A stretch of DNA of 64,000 bases from Deroplatys truncata (lineage: Eukaryota > Arthropoda > Insecta > Mantodea > Mantidae): the NCBI GenBank assembly GCA_030765065.1, contig CM060984.1, positions 100,049,488 to 100,113,487 on the forward strand, in the 5' to 3' direction. The notes beneath the pieces are model-generated. The model was not told where the DNA came from. It saw only the letters and a list, made by a program, of their open reading frames with translations, and searched no databases. This document shows, one piece after another, positions 35,091-45,939 of this stretch. Position numbers and translations under genes: made by a program. Each line of letters opens with the position of its first letter. Position 1 is the first letter of the stretch.

Positions 35091-36111
35091 ATGCCAAAGA
35101 GAAATAACAGACAACCCTCAGACATGCCTGTGGAAGACCACCCTCCTATGCCTTCTTCTGGTGCTGGGTCATCGACCCTGGTGGCCTCCAATAATGATTT
35201 AGTTACACATGTACAAGCAGTTATTCAGGGTACTGTGTCTGCTAGTCGACCCTCTGTCGAACCCCCTTTATTTAATGCTGCAGTAGACAATCCTTTTGAT
35301 TTTCTTAGTATTTTTGAAAAAGTAGCTTCTGCTAATAACTGGTCAGATTTGCAAAAATTGAAGTATTTGCCTTGCTACCTTAAAGATACTGCTATACAAT
35401 GGTTTCAGACATTTTGTCACAGGCATCCCTCTCATGATTGGGCTCTTTTACAATCCTCTTCTATTACACCTTTTCAAGTTACTTACCAAGATGAACTGTT
35501 AGAAATCAACCTCCGACAAAGATTTCAATTAGATTCTGAACCTGTTTTGCACTATGTTTATGATGTACTGTCTTTATGTGAGCAGGTTAACCCAAATATG
35601 TCTCAAACTGAGCAAATAAAAAATTTACTAAAAGGTCTGAAACCTGAGTATGTAAACATTATCCTGCGAATGAAACCTCTTACTGTAGATGATGTTTTAC
35701 AGACTTTTAAGCGGGGGATAAAGCACACTTTTATATGCCACAAAGAGAGCACTTGGTCGCTACACAGGTACGAACTACAGATCATGTTACGGCTGCTCAA
35801 CCTCAGGCTCTACCACATGGGACTGCTAACTGTTTTCTTACAGATCATTCACCTTTGCCTGCTCTTTCAGCTCCTCCTACTAATGATGTCACGGAGTTAA
35901 CTGCAAAGGTGGACCTGTTGGCTAAACATTTATTTGCAATGAATACTTATCCTGAGAGGAACAGACCATCATCTTCCACACAGAGAGGACAATGGCTACC
36001 ACGTTCGTCACCTCCAGATCGGCGCCAACCCCGATTTGTTTTAGGTGTGGCAAACCAGGTCACACAACAAGATTTTGTTCGCAGCAGGTGCCCCAGTTAA
36101 AAAAATGTTAA
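35091..36111 (+). pseudogene. gag: Gag-like gene of LTR retrotransposon
   Basis: From ATG 35091 the frame encodes a Ser/Pro-rich N-terminus and then a retrotransposon gag core at residues about 62-225 (LFNAAVDNPFDFLSIFEKVA; LQKLKYLPCYLKDTAIQWFQ; INLRQRFQL; QIKNLLKGLKPEYV), as in Ty3/Gypsy-type capsids. After a frameshift near 35735 it continues (VTELTAKVDLLAKHL). After another near 36000 it shows a CCHC knuckle CFRCGKPGHTTRFC at 36037-36078 (C-x2-C-x4-H-x4-C), ending TAA at 36109-36111. An upstream in-frame ATG at 34980 would add 37 hydrophobic residues and is less likely. No protease or RT follows. Confidence 0.7.
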
Positions 36112-37884
36112 TTGCCGTCTCTCTCTTATAGATATTTTTTTGCTTATTTTTCTATGTGTTTTGTTGTAACACTACATTTTGTTTCGGGGATAAATTAACA
36201 TGTACTTACCAAGATTCTTTAATATGATTATTTCCAGCTTTGTGAGGGTATTTTAAATGTTGTATGATCTAAAGTGTAATGATTTTTTTGTTCTGTTGGT
36301 CATGTTCTTGCTGAGGTGCCGTTGTGTACTTAGCAAAGCGTGTTCGTTGCTGTGTTGCTGTATGTTCACAGTAATGTTTCTTTGATGCAAAGTTTGAGTT
36401 TGCTTAGAGTTGCTATAGATGCTTCCTTGGAATTTCCTACCTGGAGAGAGGGAAATGGTCATTGAGTCATCCTTCTGTCCAGCAGCAATGTTATGCCCCT
36501 TCACTACATGTTTATCTGGGTAAGTACATGTTTCCAAAATTTGCAGGTCATGAAATCCATAATATGTCCTATTGTTTACCTGCTACAATTTCTTTCTTTT
36601 GGTTAGCTCTAACTATTTTCATTTTTGTTGTTGTTTTTGTTTGTTTTATGAATGTATTTTTCAGAATATCTTGACTGGGGCTTAGTCCACATTCCAACGA
36701 ATGACAGAATATAGGGGCCTATATGTATCAGTGAAAAAAAGAGTTCGAACCAACCGCTTGCGAACCGTATAGAGCATTCCTTGGGGAGTAGATCCTTAGC
36801 ATAGTTGCTGATGGTTCCCCTACCTGTATTTGATCCTGTAGTTAGTATGTCTGTAGCTTTATTGTAGTTTGCTAGTAGATTGAACTAACAATTTTTTTCT
36901 CCCTGAGGATGATATTTTTAAATTCTTAGTATCAATGTGTCCATGTGTTTAGGTTCTTACTTGAAGTAATCTCACAAGAATACCATTTCAATGGTCAGAC
37001 TTTATTGTAAAGCATCAAGAGCTATAAATTTCATTGTTATGTTAAAACACTAAACCTTTTTGTCATTGAATTTTGACTTGGTGTCCCTACTTTAAATATA
37101 TTCATGTATAGTTGTTAGCTATATCCACAAATTGAACACTCAGTAAATGTATTTTTTTGTTTTGTTTACAAGGCCTTGCTCTACATTTAAGTTTTATTAG
37201 CTTTTGTATCTCCTGTCCTTTTGTTTTTTTAATATTTATCCTGTGTACGTTTTTCTTGTATATTGTGACCCTGATGCTTTCCCCAAGTCTTGTTCCAGTC
37301 TGCCGGTAGCCCCAGAAAACACTCCCCTCCACAGAAGAGGACAGCCCCAGATCGTCCGGAGAATGGTGGTACTTCCCCCGGGCGCACCCGCACAGGTTTT
37401 CAGCTGCACTTCATCTACGACCCTCTCACCATGGCAGCATACGGGGGTGTTCTTCTTCTTGGTTTGTCTGTGCCGGCAGGACCTGTCGGTCACAGACCTA
37501 TTCTACAAAGTTCCAGCTATTTTATATGTTGCCATAGTGATCGAGTGGTACAGTTATTTGTGTGATCAGTTTCTCCATCTTTTCTTCGGCGGGTGTGGTT
37601 CAGTGGTGGGAAAAGTTACCGGACAAAACTGTTTTTGCTCCATTCTCAAACAGTATGTCGTGATACACTGTGTACATACAGAAGAGGAATTACGAGCTGG
37701 GGGAAGGGGTTCCTGTGGGACTACTTCATTGTAAAACAGAATCATTATCCATGTGAGGTTTCATCAGGGCTTTATATTTGTAATCTTTGTGTGTTCAATA
37801 ATGAAAGTTTATATTTTTTTATATTATTTTTTTTCTTCTTTCTTTTTTAGGCGGGGACGTCTCATTGTTGTGAGTGAGGCGAGA
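36112..37884 (+). other. Non-coding 3' part of LTR element
   Basis: No RT, RNase H or integrase signature on either strand. A proline/arginine-rich frame at about 37288-37440 could be the tail of a lost pol gene, but this is weak. A purine-rich GAGTGAGGCGAGA immediately precedes the 3' LTR and may be the polypurine tract. Confidence 0.45.
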
Positions 37885-38398
37885 TGTAGGGTATTGTGTG
37901 TGTATTGTCGCGTCGGACACATTATTGCTGTGTATAATGATATTGTTGAACTAATTATTTAGTTTGTAACTTTGAATTCTTGTCTGACGCGGCATGCTTC
38001 CCTCCAATTCCTGGTTAAGGGATGTGAAAGCAGGTTGAGGGAAGATGCTCTTTGTCTGATAGCGTGGGTCTGTGAGTAGAGTCAGTCCGGATTAGGTCTT
38101 CTGAGTGTGTGTTTTGTATATAGAAGCGCGTGTTGCCGTGTGTGTGCGTGGGACATCTCCCCCAGTGTTTGCCTGTAACTTTTTGTGTACAAGGCAATTC
38201 TTATTAATTATAATAAACCAGAGTTAAATGTGATTTATATGTATCATTTATAAATATCCCACGTCCGCTTAGATTGTGCAGTAAGTTCTTGGTATCTCTT
38301 TGTATGCCTCTGAGTCTACGTCCCCCAATGTTTATGCCGGAGTAACTAAATGTAATATTTTAGCTCCAAACCTTTTGACCTCACCCCGGTGTATAACA
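37885..38398 (+). repeat. 3' LTR
   Basis: Starts TGTAGGGTATTGT and ends GTGTATAACA; matches the 5' LTR at 28198-28716. The minus-strand CR1-like LINE resumes directly after it. Confidence 0.85.
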
Positions 38399-38960
38399 AT
38401 ATAAATAAATATATCTGTTATGAGAGATATTATTTGTTACACTGCATGACAATTTACTAAGCTGCCTTGATTGTGCAACATTCAGAAAATATTTATTAAA
38501 TGTATTGCTTACTGTCTTTGGATTAGTTTCTATATCACCTCCTATGTTTATTTTAACATTTTCAAACGTCTCTCTTTGATTTTTAACTTTATTTATTTTG
38601 TTCTACACATTTTTATACCTATATTTTTGGGTCCTCAAGCTTGTGTTTGTAATCCATTGCTCTTTGTTCAGCTAAGTAAATCTGATAATTTTTATTATTA
38701 TAATGTACTACCAACCCATTTGACTTATGGAACTCAGGTGCATCTTTCATCCTATTTCTGATATTAATTCTATCTACATTTAATGTTATATTATATGTCC
38801 TACCTTTAGATGTATTTCTTGCGGTAATATAACATGCAGCATTGAAATGGAGATTACAGATCTTAAAGAACTTTTGCCACTTCCTTCTACCCCCTTAGAA
38901 GGATAAAATTGTTAGATTGTTATGAGACTCGCTATTTGAAAATATCGTAGGTTAAGGGAG
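38399..38960 (-). pseudogene. CR1-like LINE, region upstream of RT
   Basis: The minus strand reads ETNPKTVSNTFNKYFLNVAQ close to the LTR boundary, the IxxxFNxYFxxVA block that precedes RT in CR1-like LINEs, then RINIRNRMKDAPEFHKSNG further upstream. It joins logically to NKQSSGWDGI at 28190 if the LTR element is removed. Confidence 0.65.
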
Positions 38961-39129
38961 TTTTCTAATGGGGCACGAAATAAAGAAACCGAAATATTGG
39001 GCTTATTTTTGTGGTTTGTGAAAAATTTACAGAACAAAAATGTATAAGATTAGCTTCTAACAAGATTTACTTACAAAATTTCCATTGGTAAGAATAATTT
39101 AAGGAGTAATAAATAAGAAACAGGCACTA

Positions 39130-39790
39130 GATTGTCTTCTTCTTATCTCATCCAACACGTTTAGACTCTCAGTTCGTTCCGGCGCAAATTCTTATCATGT
39201 CCATCTCTTTTTCGGTCTTCCTTGCTTTTGGTATTCTGTTATCAGTCATTCTGTCTATGCGTTGTTTCCAGTGTGTTCTCTATTTTGTAAAATAGTATTT
39301 ATTTCTTGAATTATGATAGAAACTAATATTACAAAAATTAAATTGGAGAGAAAAAATATAATTGTTTTTGAATAGTATTTAGTATAATGAGTTGTATTAT
39401 TTCACTATTTTGTTTTCTATCACACCTAGACTATCCTACTATTGATCTACGAAACTTCAATTACTGATTTTATTTTAGTTTATAAGTGGTTGTTCAACTT
39501 TCTACACCATAGGCAATATCAGGAATAAACATTGTTTTATATAATTCCATTATTGGATCCATGCTAATTGTTCTGTTTATGTAATTAAGCTGATATTTTT
39601 TCTTTATATCCGTTTCTTCATCCACTGTGAAGTCACCTAGGTTGGTTTATTTTAATGTCTGTTAAACAATCTTGTTTTTCGTCAATATTTTATACTGAAT
39701 CATATATGGATCTTTGAAAGCCATTTGTATATATAGCTTGTTATATCTATAGAGAACACTAGTTTGTGTACTATTAAATATTTAATTTCT
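39130..39790 (-). pseudogene. RTE-like LINE fragment
   Basis: The minus strand contains NLGDFTVDEETDIKKKYQLN, then IMELYKTMFIPDIAYGVES, the post-active-site RT blocks (FKYLGxxxxxDxxxxxEI; LYKTxxxPxxxYGxE) of RTE-type LINEs. Further on is a degraded IDRMTDNRIPKA region. 5' truncated and with stops. Confidence 0.55.
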
Positions 39791-39865
39791 ATTTATACGT
39801 TAGAAAAAAGGTTTTATTGCCGATATTCAAAACATCATGCCTTTTATACTTCGGTCAGGGTCTTT

Positions 39866-40077
39866 CGAGACAGTGGAAAGGTAGAAAACACGTTGCTCTG
39901 CCCCAGGTCCGTTACGCGTGGCGGTACTTTGTGATAGTCGCCGGTGCGGCCACGCGACCTCCTTATTTCCCCCTTCCACTGTCTGAAAAGACGGACCAAA
40001 GTATACATACGTTGAACAGACAGAGGAGGAGGGAGGGATCCAGTATAAAAGCTGCGGCTCCCTCCGCTATGTTTGTC
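39866..40077 (+). promoter_or_regulatory. Promoter-like or LTR-like block with TATA box
   Basis: TATAAAA at 40044-40050 stands in a GC-rich block. Twelve-base inverted repeats AGACAGTGGAAA/CTTCCACTGTCT lie upstream at 39870 and about 39977. The block continues after the Jockey insertion at 45492, with AATAAA at 45554-45559. TATA followed by AATAAA about 110 bp later (insertion discounted) fits a solo LTR. Confidence 0.4.
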
Positions 40078-40540
40078 GTGCACATTCACGCTCCGGACTC
40101 TGGAGAGTGAACAGGCGAGAAGATCTCTTCCAGCCTCTTTTGCCCTGTTGCAGAGAAGCCAGCCTGTTCACTGCGGACCAACGACGAAGCGCCAGCGGCA
40201 GACCGGTATCCGACCGCTCTGCCTGACCAGCCGGCGAGACCTTCGAGCGCCGCTATCGCTCACGCGCAGCCTCCTCTAGGCGACCGCTGTAGCTCTGCCG
40301 GTCGAGGAACAAGGCCACAGCCCTCGTACCAGCGACGAGTAACGGCGCACCCCAGTGGTGTCCGGCCCGCTGTTCCTCACACTTTTAGCAACCGCTGACT
40401 ACCTCTTTTACTTCCACTTTCTTTCATCTTTGCTATCCTTCTCCCATTACAGGCTTCTGCTCAAGGAGGCCCGCTCTGAGAACAGTGACCACAGAGCCAT
40501 CCTTGAGCACTTCTTCCTCTTGGTCTTTCTCTTTGCGCAG

Positions 40541-42193
40541 ATGGCACCCGCGACCCGGAGCAAGGCCGCGCCTGGCCCGCCGCGCTCGCGCACACCTTCC
40601 GACTCCCTTGATACCCCACCTCCTTCTTCACCCACCTCTACACCTAATGCCTCCTTCTCCTCCACGGACTCTGGTCTTCCCGTCAACCAACCTCCCACTC
40701 CCCACCCAACCCCTACCCGCATCCCTCGCCCCACGGACCCCCGTCGACTCTCGTCGTCGGCTCCGTCTCCGTCCACTACCCTAGAACCCGTCGCATCCAC
40801 CTCTTCCCACAACCCCGCCCCTCCTCCCGTCATTGATCTCACAACTGTCCCGAACAACGCAAATGCTGCTCTGCCGGCTGCTGCCGACAATGCAGTGGCA
40901 TTAGCGACCGCAAATGTTGGCGCTTCCACGTCAACTGGCCCTGCGCCAGTTGTAGAAAACCGGACAGCGCCCAGTAGCTATGCCGATGCGGTGACCTCCA
41001 CCCTGCAGCCGCCCGTCTACATTGCGCGGAGTCACGAAGGTGACCTCCATCGCATTCTTGTCGATTTCGACAATGCGCACCCTAACAATGGTTACAATGT
41101 GGCGCGAGCGGCTGTGTCGCTGGACTATGTAGTGAGGACCAGGACGCCCAAGGACTACAACCACCTGGTTAGATTCCTAGAGGCGCGAGGTGCCAATTTC
41201 AGCATCACGGCCTCTAGCACCAGCCGGACTCACCGACTGGTGATAAAACACGTATACATGAATGGAGCCGAAGAGGCACTGCTGGACCAACTCCGTGCTA
41301 GGGATATCCATGCCGAAGTTGTCCAGCAGCTTCGACGTTTTGACCGCCAACGGACCCCTCTCCCAATATACAAAGTGGAGGTCAAGACAGAGAACGACAG
41401 AGCCCGCTTGCTGGCCACTGAAGAACTGCTGCACTGCCGGGTCAAGGTGGAGGAATTTCGCCCACCTTGCTTTCCTGTGCAGTGCAACAAGTGCCAGCGA
41501 CTGGGACACAAGGCTCACGAGTGCCGTGACCGCACTGAAACCTGCTCCAAGTGTGCAGGACCGCACGCGTCAGCACCTTGCCAAACCCCACTTCAGGACA
41601 GACGATGCGTGCTGTGCCGCCAGCGTGGACATGGCGCCCGCTGGAGAGCGTGCCCGGAGTACCGGCGTCAGTTAGATGTTTTGCGCATCAACGCCGACCA
41701 CCGAGCACAAACACAAGGGCATCGCAGAGCAGACAGCTCTCCACTACAGCAAAGGGCTCCCGGAAACTTGAGGGCAGCGCCATTCCGGGCCCCACCTTCC
41801 GCATCAACTCCTGCTGCACAACCTAGGCCACAGGCGCCCGGATTGCAGGCAGCATCAGCTAACTCCCAAAACACGGTACCCCAGAGTGATACATTCGCCC
41901 CTCCTCGGGCTCACACTGAGGGTACACCAGATCCTGGGAGCCGACCAGAGACGCCGGCGGCATTCAACCTCCTGCCGACTGTTGTGCAAGTGCCTTTGCC
42001 ACAGCTTCCATATACGAAGGCACTGCACAGCAATATGGTGGTGAAAAGTATTCCGTGGGACGTAGTTCGAGACATGGCAACTGAAGTTTTGAACTGGCTC
42101 CTACTTAAGCCATTGGATGCGCCCCAGATTCTGAGCCAGTATGCTCAGTTCTTTGCGCTCTTTACAGTGCCTGGGGCGATCCAATACCAGTAA
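40541..42193 (+). CDS. Jockey-type LINE ORF1 (gag nucleocapsid-like)
   Basis: The protein has 550 residues from ATG 40541 (MAPATRSKAAPG). An in-frame ATG at 40355 would add 62 hydrophobic residues and lies in the leader, so the later start is preferred. Domain order: Ser/Pro/Thr-rich disordered N-terminus (1-150); a conserved region preceding the knuckles (about 175-310, VYIARSHEGDLHRIL to KVEEFRPPCFPV); then three zinc knuckles at about 315-328 (CNKCQRLGHKAHEC), 335-347 (CSKCAGPHASAPC) and 356-371 (CVLCRQRGHGARWRAC). A low-complexity linker and a C-terminal helix-rich tail follow. Jockey gag proteins bind their own RNA and form RNPs. The ORF is intact, and ORF2 starts 23 bp after its stop. 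Confidence 0.9.
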   Translation: MAPATRSKAAPGPPRSRTPSDSLDTPPPSSPTSTPNASFSSTDSGLPVNQPPTPHPTPTRIPRPTDPRRLSSSAPSPSTTLEPVASTSSHNPAPPPVIDLTTVPNNANAALPAAADNAVALATANVGASTSTGPAPVVENRTAPSSYADAVTSTLQPPVYIARSHEGDLHRILVDFDNAHPNNGYNVARAAVSLDYVVRTRTPKDYNHLVRFLEARGANFSITASSTSRTHRLVIKHVYMNGAEEALLDQLRARDIHAEVVQQLRRFDRQRTPLPIYKVEVKTENDRARLLATEELLHCRVKVEEFRPPCFPVQCNKCQRLGHKAHECRDRTETCSKCAGPHASAPCQTPLQDRRCVLCRQRGHGARWRACPEYRRQLDVLRINADHRAQTQGHRRADSSPLQQRAPGNLRAAPFRAPPSASTPAAQPRPQAPGLQAASANSQNTVPQSDTFAPPRAHTEGTPDPGSRPETPAAFNLLPTVVQVPLPQLPYTKALHSNMVVKSIPWDVVRDMATEVLNWLLLKPLDAPQILSQYAQFFALFTVPGAIQYQ

Positions 42194-42216
42194 AGACGAC
42201 GACCAATGCACCGAAC

Positions 42217-44983
42217 ATGGACACACCTCTCCAGCCGCTCACAATGGACAACCGCATGATTAAGGTAATGACATGGAATGCGAACGGGGCACGTCGCCGC
42301 AAGGCTGAACTCTCTGACTTTCTTATACGCCACCAAATTGATATTGCACTGATCACCGAAACTCACCTACGCCCACAGATAAGGTTCCAGCTTCCTGGGT
42401 ATGTCGTTTATCGCACAGACCGCGACGGCCGCGGAGGCGGCACAGCAATTGCCGTCAAGCCGTGCATCGCCCACCATCAAGTAGCCATTCCGCATCTTGC
42501 CCGCCTTGAAGCCACCGCCATTCGAGTCTCAATCGACCAGCTTAACGCTACGATCATCTCAGCCTACAACCGCCCCAACGACTTAGACCCCGCGGACATA
42601 GAAATCCTTCTGCATCTCGACCAACAGGTGCTCCTAGCCGGCGACCTCAACGCTAAACATGTTATCTGGAACTGCAATTCTAGTAATACCGCCGGGATTA
42701 AGCTACTTGCCCACGAGAACCACTCCGATTATATCATCTGTGCCCCCGACAAACCCACATACATTCCATCGCGACCTAACGCAAGTCCCAGCATACTCGA
42801 CATAGCATTGATCCGCAATCTAACACACCGGGCCCGCCTCACAGTCATTAATGACCTCAGCTCTGACCATTTGCCCCTCCTAATCAATCTCGAAGGCTCC
42901 TTGGCCAGTACACAGTTCCCTCTCCGCCGTAATTATAACAAGGCCGACTGGACGCGGTTCCAGGAGTCTCTCACCTCTAACCTCAACATAAACCAGCTTG
43001 CTACTCACAACGACCTCGAAGAGGCCACTACACACCTTGAAACCACCATTAAACAAGCTATCGCAGCCTCAGTACCCGTAACGAAACCACGTCCCACCCA
43101 CCAACCCTTGCCCAAGGACATCAAGGCTCTCAGCCAATCACGGAACCGAGCGCGGCGCCGGTGGCAGAGGTCCCGTCACCCCGCAGATCTTGACAGCTAC
43201 CGCAGGCATCACCAGCACCTCCAGCAGGCCACATCCGCAGTGCTCAACCAACAATGGAACCAAACACTCCAGAATCTCAACCCCGAACATGCCTCCCTCT
43301 GGCGAATAGCTAAATGCTTAACTAAAGAAGCCCACATTATTCCTCCGCTGCAACATAATCAGCACACCGCCTCCACTGACACTGAAAAAGCAGAAGCACT
43401 TGCCGATGCGCTTTGCAGCACGCTTAGGCCCAACGAAGTGCCCTCCTCAATTGCTTTCTCCCTTGAAACCGAAAACCTCACTCGCCACTTCGGCGACCGC
43501 ATAACTCATGACCGGATACGAAAGACCAGCACACACGAAATCAATTGGCTCATCCAACATCTGCCCAACCGCAAGGCACCGGGCCCCGACAAAATCCCGA
43601 ACATCGTGCTCAAACATTTGCCACCTGACGCCCTAAAAGCTTTGGAACAGATTTTTAATTACGTTCTACAGCACGGTATCTTTCCCAACACCTGGAAGAC
43701 TGCCCTAGTGCGGCACTTCCCAAAGAAGAACAAGAATCACGCAAACCCTCACAGCTATCGACCAATCAGCTTATTAAACTCACTCAGCAAGTTGCTAGAG
43801 AAAATCATCCTCAAACGACTCAACCGACACATTTTCAGACATAATATTCTCATTCACGAGGAGTTCGGCTTCCGTAAAAACCACTCCACCACTCTCCAGC
43901 TCCTACGCGCAACCGAATTCATCACGCGGGGTTTCAACACCAACCGCTCTACCGGAGCTGTGTTCCTTGATATCGAACGCGCATTCGACCGAGTGTGGCA
44001 CCCAGGTCTCCTGCGCAAGCTAGCTGATCTCAACTTCTCTGATACGCTTATTAAACTCATTGCAAACTATCTCACAGGCCGCCATTTCTGTTCGGTAGTA
44101 AACTACGCTCACTCCACTCCGCGCCCCATCCTAGCAGGGGTCCCCCAGGGCAGTTTGCTCGGACCGGCGCTGTTTAACATCTATATGAACGACATACCCA
44201 GCTCACCGTTCACTCCTCTATGCAGACGACACTGCCTTCCTGACTCACTCTACAAAACCGCAGTTCATCCGCCGCTACCTGCAAAATGCACTAGATACAC
44301 TTACAGCCTGGCTCATAAACTGGCGCATCAAAGTCAATCCCTCAAAGACACAAGCGATAATTTTCACTCGCCGCATTACTCACCGCTACCCCGGACACCA
44401 ACTTGCACCGCTCACAATGTTTGGCGAGAACATTCCGTGGACTCCCACAGTTACCTACCTGGGACTTACCCTCGACCAAGGACTTACGTGGAAGGACAAC
44501 ATTCGCCTAGCGCGCAACAAGGCAATTGCAATCCTATGGAAACTGTACCCACTACTAAATCACAGCAACTCCCTACAATTGGACACCTGCCTTACACTAT
44601 ACAAATCCCTTATCCGCCCAATCCTGACCTACGCAGCCCCCGTGTGGGGGTATGCCGCGGCCAGTCATATTACATCCCTCCAGACACTACAAAATAAAAC
44701 ACTACGCAAGATCGCCAAGGTTCCTCGAACAGCCCCTGCCGACAGGCTCCACACCGAACTTAGGATCCATTCCATCGAAGAATTTATCAAGAAACTAACA
44801 GCCGACCTGTATGCCAAAATTCCGTATAATACCAATCCGCTCATACACGAACTAGGCTCATACGACCACACCCACGACAAACACAACCGCCCCCTTTCAC
44901 TCTTTGACCGAACTATCACGCCCAGCACTGACGCCATTGACGCACGCGTACATCTGGCGCGCATCACTGGCTACATACCTTAA
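42217..44983 (+). pseudogene. Jockey-type LINE ORF2 (APE endonuclease and RT), one frameshift
   Basis: From ATG 42217: APE-type endonuclease with WNANG (residue 20), TETHL (catalytic Glu at 48), GDLNAKH (Asp at 143) and SDHLPL (His at 218). It nicks target DNA to prime reverse transcription. RT blocks: RKAPGPDKIPNIVLKHL, HSYRPISLLNSLSKLLEKI, EEFGFRKNHSTTLQLLR, VFLDIERAFDRVWHPGLL, GVPQGSLLGPALFNIYMNDI. The active-site YADD is at 44219-44230 but in the +1 frame, so there is a net +1 (or -2) frameshift just before it, near 44205-44218. The frame then runs on (TYLGLTLDQGLTWKDNI; LYKSLIRPILTYAAPVWG) to the stop at 44981-44983. No RNase H, as expected for Jockey. One lesion separates this copy from an intact ORF. 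Confidence 0.9.
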
Positions 44984-45503
44984 GAACTAACTGCTCTCTA
45001 GTTTCAGGAACTCCAGTCACCCAGCAAGGCCACGCGAATCAGCAGAGAACCAACCACTCACATCACGAACGGTAAGCCTTGACGACGCCTGCCCCCACCC
45101 TGTACATACGTTGAAGCATGAATAGTTATTAACCTCTAGATCCCCACAAACTAACATTAACCTAACCACGGACACCGACCTTCTCTTCACTACGTATATT
45201 CACGCCACCTTTCATTTACTCCCAGCGATCCACACAGGGCTTCGGTCATGTGTGGACCCCTGGAAACACCACTGACGCGCTCGCATCCTTGCATGCCAGC
45301 ATTTCATTCACCGATACTAACCGGGGTGCTTCCGCGGAACCCGACTAACACCTTGCAACTACACTAACAAAGCACCCCCTGCATCCTGCATGATTAGTTT
45401 ACTAACGGCATGTGCATGGGGAGACGATGTAGCCTCAGAGGATGATCGTCACCGGGGGCGGCGGGTGTGGGGCCGCCCCCAGAAAAAAAAAGCTATGTTT
45501 GTC

Positions 45504-45937
45504 ATCCTACCGTCGTAGACAGCGAACAACGTCCGCTGGGTGCCTCCAGTGCTAATAAATTGGTCCAGTCATCACTTTGTGGAAAGAGGTTCCCCGAAGG
45601 TCATTCACCATATGAAGATTTTAAATATATACAAAAGTGGTTTTAAATTTGATTTTTTTCCGCGAAAATAAGGCGTTTTTACACCCAGTATAAAGTAATT
45701 TTTAACTAACATTCTGTTGAAGTAGGGCTTTCATTTCGTTATAATCGCCATTCCTTCCTCTTTTGAAACGTAGAGGTTAATAGCATACAAATATTTTAAA
45801 CCTGTTTTAGTAGTTTTAAGAATTTCATCCTGAAAAATAAAACTGGTCTATTGTAACAAAGTAGCTCTGAGTAACGAGCATTTAGTTGGAAACTACAAAG
45901 TTTAGAAATCTCATCCATGAATATTTAACACCTTATC
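45504..45937. other. Continuation of the LTR-like block, then AT-rich DNA
   Basis: AATAAA at 45554-45559 belongs to the block split by the Jockey insertion. The rest is AT-rich with no supported gene. Confidence 0.4.
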
Positions 45938-45939
45938 TA

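Larger units (their letters stand above)
28198..38398 (+). mobile_element. LTR retrotransposon with gag only, containing a nested LINE
   Basis: Two direct repeats of about 515 bp, each starting TGT and ending TATAACA, bound this block. The flanking DNA on both sides belongs to one CR1-like LINE, so the pair marks a single insertion. By eye about nine in ten LTR positions agree, an old insertion. Inside are a degenerate Jockey-like LINE (about 28717-33480), a long AT-rich leader, a gag-like gene (35091-36111) and about 1.8 kb with no protease, RT, RNase H or integrase motif. The element appears to be non-autonomous or to have lost pol. No clear 4-6 bp target duplication is visible (ATTAA versus ATATA). 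Confidence 0.7.
40078..45491 (+). mobile_element. Jockey-type LINE, nearly intact, with 12-bp target duplication
   Basis: GCTATGTTTGTC occurs at 40066-40077 and again at 45492-45503, immediately after an A tail, and defines the element exactly. Two ORFs are present in the Jockey order: gag with CCHC knuckles, then APE endonuclease and RT without RNase H. The 5' leader is about 460 bp, the 3' UTR about 500 bp ending GGGGCCGCCCCC then an A run. The perfect duplication and intact ORF1 indicate a recent insertion. Confidence 0.9.

Noticed and set aside
37204..37734. 176-residue frame near the 3' LTR considered as env or pol remnant
   Set aside because: No membrane-glycoprotein or integrase features; only a vague proline/arginine-rich patch, so no call is made.
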